The notes under the pieces: model-generated
Told to the model about the DNA's origin: nothing
The model's database searches: none
Seen by the model: only the letters and a program-made list of their open reading frames with translations
Program-made: the position numbers and the translations under genes
From: Siphonodentalium dalli
Taxonomy: Eukaryota; Mollusca; Scaphopoda; Gadilida; Siphonodentaliidae
Assembly: GCA_032622095.1 (NCBI GenBank)
Contig: CP136063.1
Location: forward strand, 6,677,814 to 6,741,813
Direction: 5' to 3'
DNA length: 64,000 nt
In this document: positions 1 through 9,391 of the stretch, one piece after another
How positions within the stretch are numbered: the first letter of the stretch is position 1
How the letters are laid out: every line of letters begins with the position of its first letter

Positions 1-899
1 TATACTTTGATTTTGTCGTGAGCTATTTGAAAGGAATAATTATTTTACACCCACATGATAGCAGCGCGCCTTTGTACTTTTTCTATTTCATTTCAGTTTT
101 GCCATTACTTTCATAGGGTGACCAAACTGTTGAAGAATACTCTAACTTTGCCGAATATATGTGAAGTAAGCAATTTCCCTATAATGACATTATTTCTGGT
201 TTCGTTTAAAACAAATCATAGCATTCTATTTGCTGATCTGGTTATTCTGTCAATTTGGCTATCGAAGTCTGGGTTGGTGGCAATATCAACACCAATATAC
301 CCACCGACTGATACCCATTGCGCTACATTTAAGGATTTTCTTGTTTTAAGTTTTCGTGGGGAAATCTAAATAATCATTCTTTATCGATTACATCTACATC
401 TATACTAGTCCCTTATACTCATTTAAATTATGGTGTAGTCAGCAGTCAGTGAGTGGCTTGAGTTTACGCCCCGTATCAATACAATTGTGTATACGATCAT
501 GTGTGCCACTATCCGGGAAATATAAATTTGATTACGACTTGTACACGGAAATTCGTAATATATTTTATGGCTCCACCCATAAATTTAATTTATATGAAAT
601 TATTAACTTTGATTTTAAGAAAACATTAAACTGATCGTTTACAGAATACATCTTCGACTCAAATTCCTTATTTTTCTATATAATGCCGATATTAGATCGC
701 TGTTATTACCGAAATTAATGAAAATGGCGTACAGTACCCCTTCAAATCAGTGGCTGTCGGTAACTATCTCACGAGGTTGTTGCGCTTACAAAATGTACGA
801 CACTCATGTCCGATGTTTCATGCGCCCAATATGTGACCATGTACATCTTAGAATACGACACGCAAAATAACAGGTCAATCGGTAGAAGATGACCTGAGA
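1..899. other. Flanking DNA with no recognised gene
   Basis: AT-rich sequence to the left of the LTR element. Open frames of 60-104 codons occur but none shows a recognisable domain, splice signals or a composition different from its surroundings. I see no gene or clear repeat here. Confidence 0.5.
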
Positions 900-903
900 T
901 ATA

Positions 904-1622
904 TGTGCCAATACGGGTACATATAACTCTTAAGGCTATCAGAACTGTTTGATTATTTATATATAACAAAGTCAATAATGTTCAATCATCGGCATCTGGG
1001 TTTCTCTTCCTGTCGTCTGCTTGGTTTCGGGTCTTCTTCCGTCTTCATAGGTTGGGTGTGTCTGCTTGTCTTCTACTCGGTTGAGTTCCGGTCGAGTTCG
1101 TCTTCCTGTCGTCTGCTCTTCTTCCTCCGTCGGCACATAATGTTTACCTCGTATTCTCGTCCATTGCTCCACACTGCTATTCCACGCGTCCGAGAATTCG
1201 TTGTTACTATAGGGTAGCTGGTTAGAACTGTCTTCTCATGTCGGCTTGCTTCTTCCTAAAATACCCAGTCTCTGCTAATGACGGCCATGTGTATTTTCAC
1301 GGCGCGTCGGTTCATCGTACTTAGGGTAATTGAGTTATCGTCATCTCCCCATGGGTCCTATTAACTCTCCTGGTTTCAGTAGCTTTCTAGGCGATACATC
1401 TGGTCTTGCTAATCCTCAAGACCGTGTTCTGTTTACTCCACAAATCATTTCCCTATGTTATTGCATGGACGCTCGCTAATTCGATTTGGTGCTCAGTACT
1501 TGCGATCTAGATGTGGTCAACAGCGGCGCTGATATGTGTGGTAATCGAGCGCCCCTCTGACTTAGAGATTGCCTATCTTCTTCCCGGGTTGAAAGTTATG
1601 TCCCTGTGGTTGTCTTGGCACA
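904..1622 (-). repeat. 3' LTR of the retrotransposon
   Basis: 719 bp beginning TGTGCCAA and ending TTGGCACA, so the LTR has 8-bp terminal inverted repeats of the classic TG...CA form. It matches 5796-6514 base for base as far as I can compare. A TATATAAATA box lies on the minus strand at 963-954. The 66- and 79-codon open frames inside are chance frames present in both LTRs. Confidence 0.95.
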
Positions 1623-1643
1623 TTACTCCTTCACTTTTTCGAT
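1623..1643 (-). promoter_or_regulatory. Candidate polypurine tract
   Basis: Directly upstream of the 3' LTR on the minus strand is a purine-rich run (GAAAAAGTGAAGGAG), the position and composition expected of the plus-strand primer of an LTR element. Confidence 0.6.
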
Positions 1644-1819
1644 TTAAAGTTGATCTTGAAATCGCAAGTCCAATACGTTGCTGCACAGCAGGTCGATGAT
1701 TCGTCGAAGTGTTTCGCAACAGCGGCATCGGCGATGGATAGCTGGTTCGATGTCGGTCGTCTCCGTGTAGATCGGGTCGTCTGGGCGTCTCTCGGACAAC
1801 TCCGACCCACTGGCTGTGA

Positions 1820-1990
1820 CTCTTTCGGTGTAAAACTATGATTGAAATTTCATGGCGTCGTCATTTTCGTCATCATCGGATGTCGAGGTATTTTCGTCCT
1901 CAATGTCCGAGTATGGGGTAGGTTCTGACAACTGGTCGACCCTTGTTCCACCGCCATGGTCAGCCTGTAATACTCAAACGGATATTTGTG
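1820..1990 (-). other. Short acidic open segment near the 3' LTR
   Basis: On the minus strand a frame without a start codon runs into a stop near 1840 and ends in an acidic Asp/Glu/Ser/Asn-rich tail. It may be the remnant of another coding tail of the retroelement. The rest of 1640-2340 shows nothing recognisable. Confidence 0.2.
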
Positions 1991-2347
1991 TGAGGTTTGA
2001 GAACAAATGACACAGTCAGAATACACAATGGTTAATTTTCCAATTTATCGGTATCGCTTGAGGGTCGTCAGATCGGCCCAATACGAAAATGGAATTTACA
2101 ACTAATTATATAGATGGATTGGTTGACGAACAGTTAAACACAAGATAAGTCGGGGTGATTGATTTCAATCATCAAAACTTATGACCGAATGTCGGGATTT
2201 ATAGTCCCTATTCAACGCTTGCTATAATCATTCTGATGATATTTCAAATGATTCTGATATCCGCGCAACAATAATTACGAAGGAAATTCGGAATACATTA
2301 ATATACGATACATTATTAATACTAATCCAAATCCGCCACAGATGTGG

Positions 2348-2638
2348 TCAGCTTCTGACGGCTATAATTGGATATACATGTAGGCGTTCCTGAGTGTTGT
2401 CCCGGAATAGCGCAGACGGCTTTGGTGCATCCGTCTCCATTGCTTCGTCGATGGGTCCTTTGAACACGGCATTCGGGATATCCTCAGGTCGCTGGTCTAA
2501 CTGCTTATTATACATAATGGCTAACCTTGGTAAATGTCGTTTAACAAATCTCCACCAGAATCGGTAGGTCGAGATAATGAAAATTACTACTGTAACTACG
2601 TTACTAGGGCAAAATACCACCCTGGCCATCTCTACCAT
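2348..2638 (-). CDS. Small membrane-protein-like frame in env position
   Basis: A 96-codon frame between pol and the 3' LTR. It starts with a hydrophobic segment (about residues 14-27) followed by a Trp/Arg-rich boundary and a charged C-terminal tail, the layout of a transmembrane anchor with cytoplasmic tail. An in-frame stop lies directly upstream of the first Met, and no surface domain is visible. The position fits the remains of an envelope-like gene, but homology is not recognisable, so this is inference only. Confidence 0.35.
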   Translation of the reverse strand: MVEMARVVFCPSNVVTVVIFIISTYRFWWRFVKRHLPRLAIMYNKQLDQRPEDIPNAVFKGPIDEAMETDAPKPSALFRDNTQERLHVYPIIAVRS

Positions 2639-2987
2639 TCATTGGGGTAATACTTCTTCGTTCACTAAGTCAGTCGTGAGAATATTTTCGATCGTGTTTA
2701 TTTGAGCGGGGTGCGCTTAAACGCAGTAACCCTAAGGGTGGCGGCGTGCACGTCGGCGCGGTGCTCGTTATCTCTCGGCGCGTGATTGTAAAGTTTAAGG
2801 GTTTATTTATTGAATTGCTACGCGCAAGTGTCGGGTTTCATGGGGACGCGCGACCTGTGATCGATAGGGGCACGACTACTTATTTCGACTTGGTTGGGCC
2901 ACTGGGTTAAATATTACGGAGCCAGGTTTAGGTTTGCCAATAAGCCAGTTAAGGATAGGGTCCCATTTCTTCTGTAATGGACCCCGG

Positions 2988-4571
2988 TCACTGTTTCGAG
3001 CACTCTATTATCGCTGATAGCAGGGCTTGAAACGACGATTTACTTATTAAGTCGCTTCTCGCTCCATTCATGAGCTGCTTACACTTGCGAGGGGCCGGTA
3101 CGGGCCTACATTCACGAGGGGTTTGTTCAATGGCGGCCACTTCCATTAACTCATCCTCTGAGCTGTCATCACTCGTAAACATCTTTGTTACTTTGCGCCC
3201 GTGTTGGCGAGGCACTGGGGCGCGTCGTGCCTTGGCACTCGGCTCTGATCTCTCGTCCGTGGACGAGTCAGGGTTTTGTAGCGGCTCTGAGCGTGCGGGT
3301 CGCGCTTTTCTACGCTGTAAGCGCATCTTAAGCTCGCTTAAAGGGACATCTTCTTCATCGGAGTCCGAACATTGTCTCCGATATCGAGCGATTACATCAT
3401 CTGGTAATGGTTCTGTTTCATCGCCAGAAGACCCACCCACAGGGTTAGGGGCAGGAACGTCGCTATCTTCATCTTCGGGGGGAACAACATACGTTTGAGC
3501 ACGCTTGTTGTTGTCAGTTTTGGGGATTTCCCATTCAAGGATGGCCTTGCGCATGTGTTCAGCATGGGATTGTGTGACTTTCCCAGTTAATTGATTCCTT
3601 ACCTCGAAAGTAACGGGCGTTATTTGCTTGGTTATGCGGAAGTAAAGTTTCCATTTGCTTTCAAGTTTGCTTTCTCGTAAATGATTCTTCACATAGACGG
3701 CCTCGCCAATCTCGAATTTGGTGTCTGTGGCCTTTTTGTTAACTTTCGCTGCTTGTTGGCGTTTCGCCTGTTTCACGTGTTTGTGTACCATCATAAATGA
3801 TTTAGGCTGTTGCTGTAATGTTATTTGACAATAACCTTTCCCAGCACGATTGCGTCTTCGTCCATACGTGACTGATTTTCCAACTACACTGCCGCGCCGT
3901 AGATAAACGGTTTTATTAGTGTTGTTCACAAGTAGCAATGGGACTTGATGTCTTTTACCTAGTTCCGAAATCGAATTCCTTACCTCCAAACCGGGTTTTG
4001 ATGCTAGGTAACCTTTCTTGATTTGGGCAACCTCTATTAATGTCGACTTGTGAAGAGAAGCTAAGTTTTTTGATTTTCCCATACATAAAGTTGATGTTTG
4101 AGGCTTTAAGCTAACCTTGCTGGTCAATCTCAGCAGGGAAGCTATGTGAGCGTCCGATTCCAATGGGACGTACACGTCACTGACCTTGAGGCATCCCAGA
4201 TCATAATATAGTCTGACCCCCCGAGAGGTCAACCAATCCCTCCCCAAGATCATATTCCGGTTCATATCATTCGCCACATAAAATTTATGGGTTAATTTTA
4301 GTTTCGCCATTCTGAAGGTCAGTTCCACGCTACCAAGTACGCCCAGTGACTTCCCATTCACGGAGCTAAGGTTGATGTGTTCCCTAGTTAGTTTTGGTCG
4401 GAACTGTAATGCGTCATAGACGCGTTTGTGAATCAATGATACTTCCGCTCCACTATCCACTAATGAGCGATATTTATTTTTACCTATTCTGACTAAACAC
4501 GAGCTGGGGTTCCCCACAATGTTGATACTAAATTTCCTCTCACATGTGGCCTCAATGAGAGGATTCCTTAG
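2988..4571 (-). CDS. Protease fused to integrase-type C-terminus (internally deleted Pol)
   Basis: The frame is reached by -1 frameshift from Gag; the conventional open frame from 4517 is 509 codons. Numbering from 4517, the aspartic protease has its catalytic D-S-G at 21-23 and the late I-L-G-R-D-W-L motif at 90-96. A segment near 198-213 (N-N-T-N-K-T-V-Y-L-R-R-G) resembles the stretch that normally leads into reverse transcriptase. From about 240-330 the sequence resembles the end of integrase (K-F-E-I-G-E-A-V-Y-V-K, then K-W-K-L-Y-F-R-I). So RT, RNase H and the integrase zinc and DDE domains are missing, joined in frame near 3800-3870. The last ~170 residues are acidic, Ser- and Arg-rich and unrecognised. 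Protease may still cut Gag; nothing here can copy or integrate DNA. Confidence 0.85.
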   Translation of the reverse strand, partial: LRNPLIEATCERKFSINIVGNPSSCLVRIGKNKYRSLVDSGAEVSLIHKRVYDALQFRPKLTREHINLSSVNGKSLGVLGSVELTFRMAKLKLTHKFYVANDMNRNMILGRDWLTSRGVRLYYDLGCLKVSDVYVPLESDAHIASLLRLTSKVSLKPQTSTLCMGKSKNLASLHKSTLIEVAQIKKGYLASKPGLEVRNSISELGKRHQVPLLLVNNTNKTVYLRRGSVVGKSVTYGRRRNRAGKGYCQITLQQQPKSFMMVHKHVKQAKRQQAAKVNKKATDTKFEIGEAVYVKNHLRESKLESKWKLYFRITKQITPVTFEVRNQLTGKVTQSHAEHMRKAILEWEIPKTDNNKRAQTYVVPPEDEDSDVPAPNPVGGSSGDETEPLPDDVIARYRRQCSDSDEEDVPLSELKMRLQRRKARPARSEPLQNPDSSTDERSEPSAKARRAPVPRQHGRKVTKMFTSDDSSEDELMEVAAIEQTPRECRPVPAPRKCKQLMNGARSDLISKSSFQALLSAIIECSKQ

Positions 4572-5659
4572 TTTTTTTCGTATGTGGGCGGGGTCATTAG
4601 TCGCGGTGGTTCGTTTAATGTCGGATATCTCCGGCTGTGACGCGGTGTATCATGGGATAGGTCACGTGATCGGTTCGGCTGATCTCGGCGGATTCCCCTA
4701 GGTGGCGTTACTGGCGTGTTCCATTGCCTTTGCTTCGAATCTCCGGATTTAGAGGGGCAATTTCTAGCCAAGTGATTACCGTTGCAAACCCAGCAAGATA
4801 CGTGCCTTCGGTTTTCGGTCTTAAAGGGGCAGTCGCGACCGAAATGGTCACCTTGACACGTCCAACATTCGACTGTTCGTGGTTTAACCACCGCTTCGAC
4901 ATGCACCTGTCTCGGGCGTGATCGGTTTTCACGGGTCGTGTGGTTATCGCTTGCGCATATATCGCAGGTTGTTCTCGCGCGTTTGTTTCTGAAACTATCG
5001 ATTTCCATTTCTTCCGGTTCGTTTTCGTTGTAATTTTCGCGGCCCGTTCGTAGGTTGAATACCCGTCGGATCCCCATTTCCCGCATGGCGATGTCGGCTG
5101 CCAATTTTAGTGTCTTCGGCGCATCCCTGATCAACTTCATTTTCAAACTGTCGCTTCTTAAAGCGTCAATATAAAACCCTACGAGTTGGCCTTCAACCGC
5201 GTTGATCCCGCCGGGTTGCTCTCGGTATGCCACAATCGCGATCTCCAAAATCCGTTCGGCAAGCACATGTAAATTTTCGTTTTGTTTTTGCTTGATTTTT
5301 CTTAGCATCGAAAAGGCGAATTGAATGTCATTTATCTCGGCAAATCGACTAGATAATTCAGTTTTTGTGTCTTGCCACGTGGCGTTAGGATTCGTGGCCA
5401 AATATCTTTGTAAAAAATCTGATACGGGGCCCGTCGCGCTCTGGAATGCCATATAGGGCTTCTTTGCTTCGTTAGCGCCGGTTAGGATCGCGCATTTTTC
5501 TATCGACTTGACCCACCCGTGGTATTTCGTGGGGTCCCCGTCAAATGACGTCACTACCTGTGTTACCGTAGTCATGGCCATTGCAGCAATTTGAGAATTG
5601 ATAGACTCTGTCAATGGGGCGAGAACACCAACTGATTGTTGTTGTTGTTGGGTAGCCAT
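4568..5659 (-). CDS. gag: Gag-like polyprotein
   Basis: About 363 residues from the ATG at 5659; an in-frame ATG five codons upstream (5674) is less likely because the Gln-rich start directly follows 5659. The N-terminal two thirds is helical and capsid-like, with an F-D-G-D-P/W patch near residue 45 typical of Gypsy Gag. The C-terminal third has two zinc knuckles of form C-X2-C-X3-H-X4-C at about residues 265-277 and 289-301, for RNA binding. A third, degenerate knuckle near residue 232 has lost its last Cys. A short acidic stretch (EPEEMEID) precedes the knuckles. The frame is intact and ends at TAA (4570-4568) immediately after a slippery heptamer. It would form the particle that packages element RNA in the cytoplasm. 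Confidence 0.9.
   Translation of the reverse strand: MATQQQQQSVGVLAPLTESINSQIAAMAMTTVTQVVTSFDGDPTKYHGWVKSIEKCAILTGANEAKKPYMAFQSATGPVSDFLQRYLATNPNATWQDTKTELSSRFAEINDIQFAFSMLRKIKQKQNENLHVLAERILEIAIVAYREQPGGINAVEGQLVGFYIDALRSDSLKMKLIRDAPKTLKLAADIAMREMGIRRVFNLRTGRENYNENEPEEMEIDSFRNKRARTTCDICASDNHTTRENRSRPRQVHVEAVVKPRTVECWTCQGDHFGRDCPFKTENRRHVSCWVCNGNHLARNCPSKSGDSKQRQWNTPVTPPRGIRRDQPNRSRDLSHDTPRHSRRYPTLNEPPRLMTPPTYEKN
4571..4577 (-). promoter_or_regulatory. -1 ribosomal frameshift heptamer
   Basis: The last Gag codons read GAA AAA AAC TAA, so A AAA AAC sits in the correct X XXY YYZ phase directly before the Gag stop. A -1 slip there enters the protease frame, which is open from this point through to 2988. 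This is a canonical retroelement Gag-Pro frameshift signal. A downstream stimulatory fold was not worked out. Confidence 0.85.
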
Positions 5660-5765
5660 TATGATAATAAACAATTAGACTCACGTTTTGCGAATTTTCC
5701 CACACTGTTTTTTTTCACACTGTTCCTCTTCTGGTTTCACGTTGTGTCTGTGATTAGCGTTCAGA

Positions 5766-5784
5766 TCCTGGCTCGAAGGCACCA
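5766..5784 (-). promoter_or_regulatory. Candidate tRNA primer-binding site
   Basis: On the minus strand, 11 bases after the 5' LTR, the sequence begins TGGTGCCTTCGAGCCAGG. The leading TGG would pair with a tRNA CCA tail, as expected for minus-strand priming. I could not assign the tRNA, and the 11-base gap to the LTR is a little long, so this is tentative. Confidence 0.5.
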
Positions 5785-5795
5785 GTTAAGAGATA

Positions 5796-6514
5796 TGTGC
5801 CAATACGGGTACATATAACTCTTAAGGCTATCAGAACTGTTTGATTATTTATATATAACAAAGTCAATAATGTTCAATCATCGGCATCTGGGTTTCTCTT
5901 CCTGTCGTCTGCTTGGTTTCGGGTCTTCTTCCGTCTTCATAGGTTGGGTGTGTCTGCTTGTCTTCTACTCGGTTGAGTTCCGGTCGAGTTCGTCTTCCTG
6001 TCGTCTGCTCTTCTTCCTCCGTCGGCACATAATGTTTACCTCGTATTCTCGTCCATTGCTCCACACTGCTATTCCACGCGTCCGAGAATTCGTTGTTACT
6101 ATAGGGTAGCTGGTTAGAACTGTCTTCTCATGTCGGCTTGCTTCTTCCTAAAATACCCAGTCTCTGCTAATGACGGCCATGTGTATTTTCACGGCGCGTC
6201 GGTTCATCGTACTTAGGGTAATTGAGTTATCGTCATCTCCCCATGGGTCCTATTAACTCTCCTGGTTTCAGTAGCTTTCTAGGCGATACATCTGGTCTTG
6301 CTAATCCTCAAGACCGTGTTCTGTTTACTCCACAAATCATTTCCCTATGTTATTGCATGGACGCTCGCTAATTCGATTTGGTGCTCAGTACTTGCGATCT
6401 AGATGTGGTCAACAGCGGCGCTGATATGTGTGGTAATCGAGCGCCCCTCTGACTTAGAGATTGCCTATCTTCTTCCCGGGTTGAAAGTTATGTCCCTGTG
6501 GTTGTCTTGGCACA
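5796..6514 (-). repeat. 5' LTR of the retrotransposon
   Basis: Second copy of the 719-bp repeat, offset by exactly 4892 bp from the left copy, with the same TGTGCCAA/TTGGCACA ends. As the upstream LTR of a minus-strand element it would carry the promoter; a TATATAAATA motif lies at 5855-5846 on the minus strand, only about 50 bp before the LTR end. Confidence 0.95.
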
Positions 6515-6562
6515 TATAGCGCGTTTCACAGAGGTCATCAAGGCGATATTTTCCCTAATATA

Positions 6563-6695
6563 TAAGGATTAACTGTCATTTGGACTGTTTTTATGGAGAT
6601 GTAACCGTGAGATAAGTGGTCATACATACAAGATATGACCACTTACCTCACGGTTACATCTCCATAAAAACAGTCAACATGACAGTTAATCCTTA
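6563..6695. mobile_element. 133-bp hairpin MITE, TA-flanked
   Basis: Almost perfect inverted repeat with ~60-bp arms (TAAGGATTAACTGTCA at the left end and its complement at the right) around a short loop near 6630-6640. TA lies on both sides (6561-6562, 6696-6697), as expected for a mariner-type MITE. It sits 46 bp from the retrotransposon LTR. Confidence 0.75.
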
Positions 6696-6699
6696 TATT

Positions 6700-7257
6700 T
6701 ATATACATTTAGCGAAAAAGCCGCTTTTGTAAATGTATTTAAATCGTAAAGTGTATCGTGACAAAACCAGCCCAAAATATCCTTTAGAACCCTTGGCACA
6801 AGTTAACATGAACAATTGAAACCCGATGATGTATTAAGTCAATCCTGCGCGAATCCAAATGCGCCCAAAACATTACGCGTTCGTCTTTCCAAACCCAAAT
6901 GACATATCTCTGGCCAATCTACAATCCAAAGTCATTGAATGTCGCACTTGATATTAACTCACATAATAAGATAAGACATACCCACACACAGTTGCAAACA
7001 CTGATTGTGTTCTAGAATTGAGCCGCACTTAGGGTTCAGGTACCTCAAGATTCATTTTAATGATACCGAGACCGAACTTCTGCATTTAACATGTCAGACA
7101 AACTATCTAATGCTGATCAAAGTAACATGAGTCATTAATGGATGTCATCGATTGCCACAATATTCCTGGTTGTTGAAGATGTTTTAATATTAATGAAGTG
7201 ATTTTGCGATGATATTGCATTGTCAGTGTGTTCTGGCGATTCTGAGCTCGATCGACC
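6700..7257. other. Intergenic DNA, nothing recognised
   Basis: AT-rich DNA between the hairpin MITE and the Harbinger element. Only short chance frames are present. Confidence 0.5.
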
Positions 7258-7260
7258 TAA

Positions 7261-7275
7261 AGCCCCAGTCACACC
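7261..7275 (+). repeat. Left TIR of Harbinger element
   Basis: AGCCCCAGTCACACC, directly after target duplication TAA at 7258-7260. It is the exact complement of the right end. Confidence 0.95.
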
Positions 7276-7279
7276 AAAA

Positions 7280-7740
7280 GTACGTTTTGCTCGTTGGCGC
7301 TCGTTTGTGAAAATTGGTGAAATTTTACAGAAATGCACGTTTTGGCTCGTTTCGGGTGAAATGTAGCAATTTTGTCCGCTTTCACGTTTCTGTCGCGTGT
7401 AATTACGTTTGTATCACTTACGAATTACGTTCGTCTGGTTGTTATTACGTTTATAGTCAGTTGCAGTCTCGTTTTGGTAGATACGTTTGGCTCGTTTGTA
7501 TTTCGGTCGTATCTCGTATGTATTTCGTTTTTATCGTTTTATTACGTTTGTGTCACGTTTGAATCACGTTTTTGTTACGTTTTTGTTACGTTTGTCTCGT
7601 TTATTACGTTTATACTCGTTTCTTGTCTCGCTCGTGATACGTTCGTTTCTCGTGTAACTCGTTCTGTACGTTCGTTGCGTTTCTAACTCGCTGTTCTCTC
7701 GCTCTGCACGTTGCCCTCGTTTTTTGTCTCGTTTGTGTTT
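7280..7740 (+). repeat. Left subterminal CGTTT-rich repeats
   Basis: About 460 bp in which CGTTT, ACGTTT and CTCGTTT recur every 8-15 bp on the plus strand. The motif is much denser here than outside the element. Likely a multi-site binding platform for the transposase or the MADF protein; this is inference. Confidence 0.65.
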
Positions 7741-7765
7741 CGCTTCATCTCGTTCTCTGGATCCA

Positions 7766-7782
7766 TATATATATATATATAG
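7766..7782 (+). promoter_or_regulatory. Possible TATA region of the transposase
   Basis: A TA dinucleotide run about 90-110 bp upstream of the transposase ATG. It could serve as a TATA element or may be a simple repeat. Confidence 0.3.
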
Positions 7783-7873
7783 CTGCTGGGCAGCAGATTT
7801 GCATCATTTGTATTCCGATTTTCTACATAGCCAGAGATATTGTTCCTTCTTTTTTCTAAAATTTTGAAATAAA

Positions 7874-9181
7874 ATGGCAAATATTCATCAACTTCAACAG
7901 CTTCAGCTAATGAATGCAGCACTTCAATTAAATGCCAATGATTTACAGAATGCTGCTGGAGTCCATAACTTGATCCAGCAAAGACGAAGAAGAAGAAGAA
8001 GGAGGGACAGAACTGTGTGGGTGAGGCCCTGGCTGCAAAGACGTGTACAACATGGCCAGTATGAGAAGCTCATGGCAGAGTTAGAAACTGAAGATCCAGC
8101 TGGTTATAAGAATTACATCCGAATTGATCCTGCATTTTTTAATGAACTGGTGCACAGAGTGGGGCCCAGGATCCAAAGAGCTGGTAACAACTACAGAAAA
8201 CCACTGGAGCCAGGGCAGATGATTGCCATGACACTCAGGTACCTTGCCTCAGGCCAGAGTTACCACAGTCTGATGTATGCATTCCGTGTAGCCCACAATA
8301 CTATATCTGGTGTTGTGAAAGAAGTCTGCCAGGCAATCTGTGATGAATATAAAGATGATGTCATCTCCACCCCTCATACCCCACAGCAATGGAGGCAAGT
8401 TGCAGAATTATTTTCAACCAGATGGAACTGTGAGAATACCATTGGGGCTATAGATGGTAAACATGTGGCAATAAGAAAACCAAACAATGCTGGATCCCAC
8501 TTCTTCAACTACAAGAGATATCATTCAATCCTGTTGTTGGCTATAGTTGATGCTGACTACAAATTCATTTGGCTAGATGCTGGTGCCAATGGAGCCTGTT
8601 CTGATGCCCAGATTTACAACCACTCTGACATCAAGGAAGCTTTGGAAAACAACTCTATTGGTCTTCCACCAGATCAGGCACTTCCAGGAGATAATGTGGA
8701 CATTACTTTTTTCTTGATTGGGGATGATGCCTTTGGATTATCAAAGAGAATGATGACGCCTTTTGGACATCGCAACCTGACTTGTGAAGAACGAATATAC
8801 AACTACAGGATTTCTCGGGCCCGAAGGGTAGTAGAAAATGCATTTGGTATACTGGTGAGCAGATTTCGCTGTCTCCTGACTACAATGTTACAAGATCATG
8901 AAACTGTGGCACTTATTACCATGGCCTGCTGTGTGCTGCACAACATTATCAGGTTGAGATACCCAGCTCTGCACACTGACCTGATAGACAGAGAGGATGC
9001 CGACCATAATGTGATTCCCGGGGCTTGGAGGCGTGGGGCCAATTTGGATGATATAACCGTAACACTACGTGGAAACACAGCCAACAAGCATGCAAAGGTT
9101 CAGAGACTGCTTTTGAAACATTACTACAATTCTCCAGCAGGTTCAGTTCCATGGCAGAATCAAATGGTTTTAAACAATTGA
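7874..9181 (+). CDS. PIF/Harbinger transposase (DDE_Tnp_4 type)
   Basis: 435 residues, uninterrupted, single exon. A basic run (residues 37-46, nine of ten Arg/Lys-like) and a helical DNA-binding N-terminus precede the catalytic core. The core has G-A-I-D-G-K-H-V-A-I (Asp194), the G-x-C-S-D motif (Asp244), a G-D-D-A-F block near 283-287 and V-V-E-N-A-F-G-I-L (Glu321), matching the DDE triad spacing and flanking motifs of the family. Length is in the usual 380-450 range. The ATG at 7874 is the first in frame and has A at -3. It would cut and rejoin the element at TWA sites in the nucleus. Downstream AATAAA at 9342-9347 is a likely polyadenylation signal, just before a nested MITE. Confidence 0.95.
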   Translation: MANIHQLQQLQLMNAALQLNANDLQNAAGVHNLIQQRRRRRRRRDRTVWVRPWLQRRVQHGQYEKLMAELETEDPAGYKNYIRIDPAFFNELVHRVGPRIQRAGNNYRKPLEPGQMIAMTLRYLASGQSYHSLMYAFRVAHNTISGVVKEVCQAICDEYKDDVISTPHTPQQWRQVAELFSTRWNCENTIGAIDGKHVAIRKPNNAGSHFFNYKRYHSILLLAIVDADYKFIWLDAGANGACSDAQIYNHSDIKEALENNSIGLPPDQALPGDNVDITFFLIGDDAFGLSKRMMTPFGHRNLTCEERIYNYRISRARRVVENAFGILVSRFRCLLTTMLQDHETVALITMACCVLHNIIRLRYPALHTDLIDREDADHNVIPGAWRRGANLDDITVTLRGNTANKHAKVQRLLLKHYYNSPAGSVPWQNQMVLNN

Positions 9182-9341
9182 ACTGTATTGTTATTTGACT
9201 GAAAGAGCTAGAACTAGTAGAACTTACTTCAGTGAACACTGTACCAGTATTGTGTATAAAGTGAATTGTTATTAAACTGAAACAGAAAAAGTCTTCAGTT
9301 TGTCTTTTGTCAGTATTAAATAAGTTTGTAGTGAATGTTTA

Positions 9342-9347
9342 AATAAA
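9342..9347 (+). terminator. Polyadenylation signal of the transposase gene
   Basis: AATAAA about 160 bp after the transposase stop codon in an AT-rich tail. Confidence 0.5.
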
Positions 9348-9391
9348 TTGATTTTGTTGGTTTTCGAATTAAAATATGATTACCTATTTAA

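Larger units (their letters stand above)
904..6514 (-). mobile_element. LTR retrotransposon (Ty3/Gypsy type), pol-deleted
   Basis: A 5611-bp element bounded by two 719-bp direct repeats, flanked on both sides by TATA (900-903 and 6515-6518), the expected target-site duplication. Reading on the minus strand it holds Gag with zinc knuckles (5659-4568), a frameshift site (4577-4571), an aspartic protease fused to an integrase-type C-terminus (4571-2988) and a small membrane-protein-like frame (2638-2348). Reverse transcriptase, RNase H and the integrase catalytic core are absent; the internal region is only about 4.2 kb. By eye the two LTRs are identical along their length, so the insertion is recent. 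With no polymerase of its own it must have been mobilised by enzymes from a complete relative. Family placement rests on the protease motifs and the CCHC Gag; without RT the clade cannot be named. Confidence 0.93.

Noticed and set aside
972-1217. 66- and 79-codon frames repeated at 5864-6109
   Set aside because: They are identical because they lie in the two LTRs; no domain and wrong position for a retroelement gene.
3070-3498. 142-codon plus-strand frame
   Set aside because: Antisense shadow of the Ser/Asp-rich tail of the protease-integrase frame on the minus strand.
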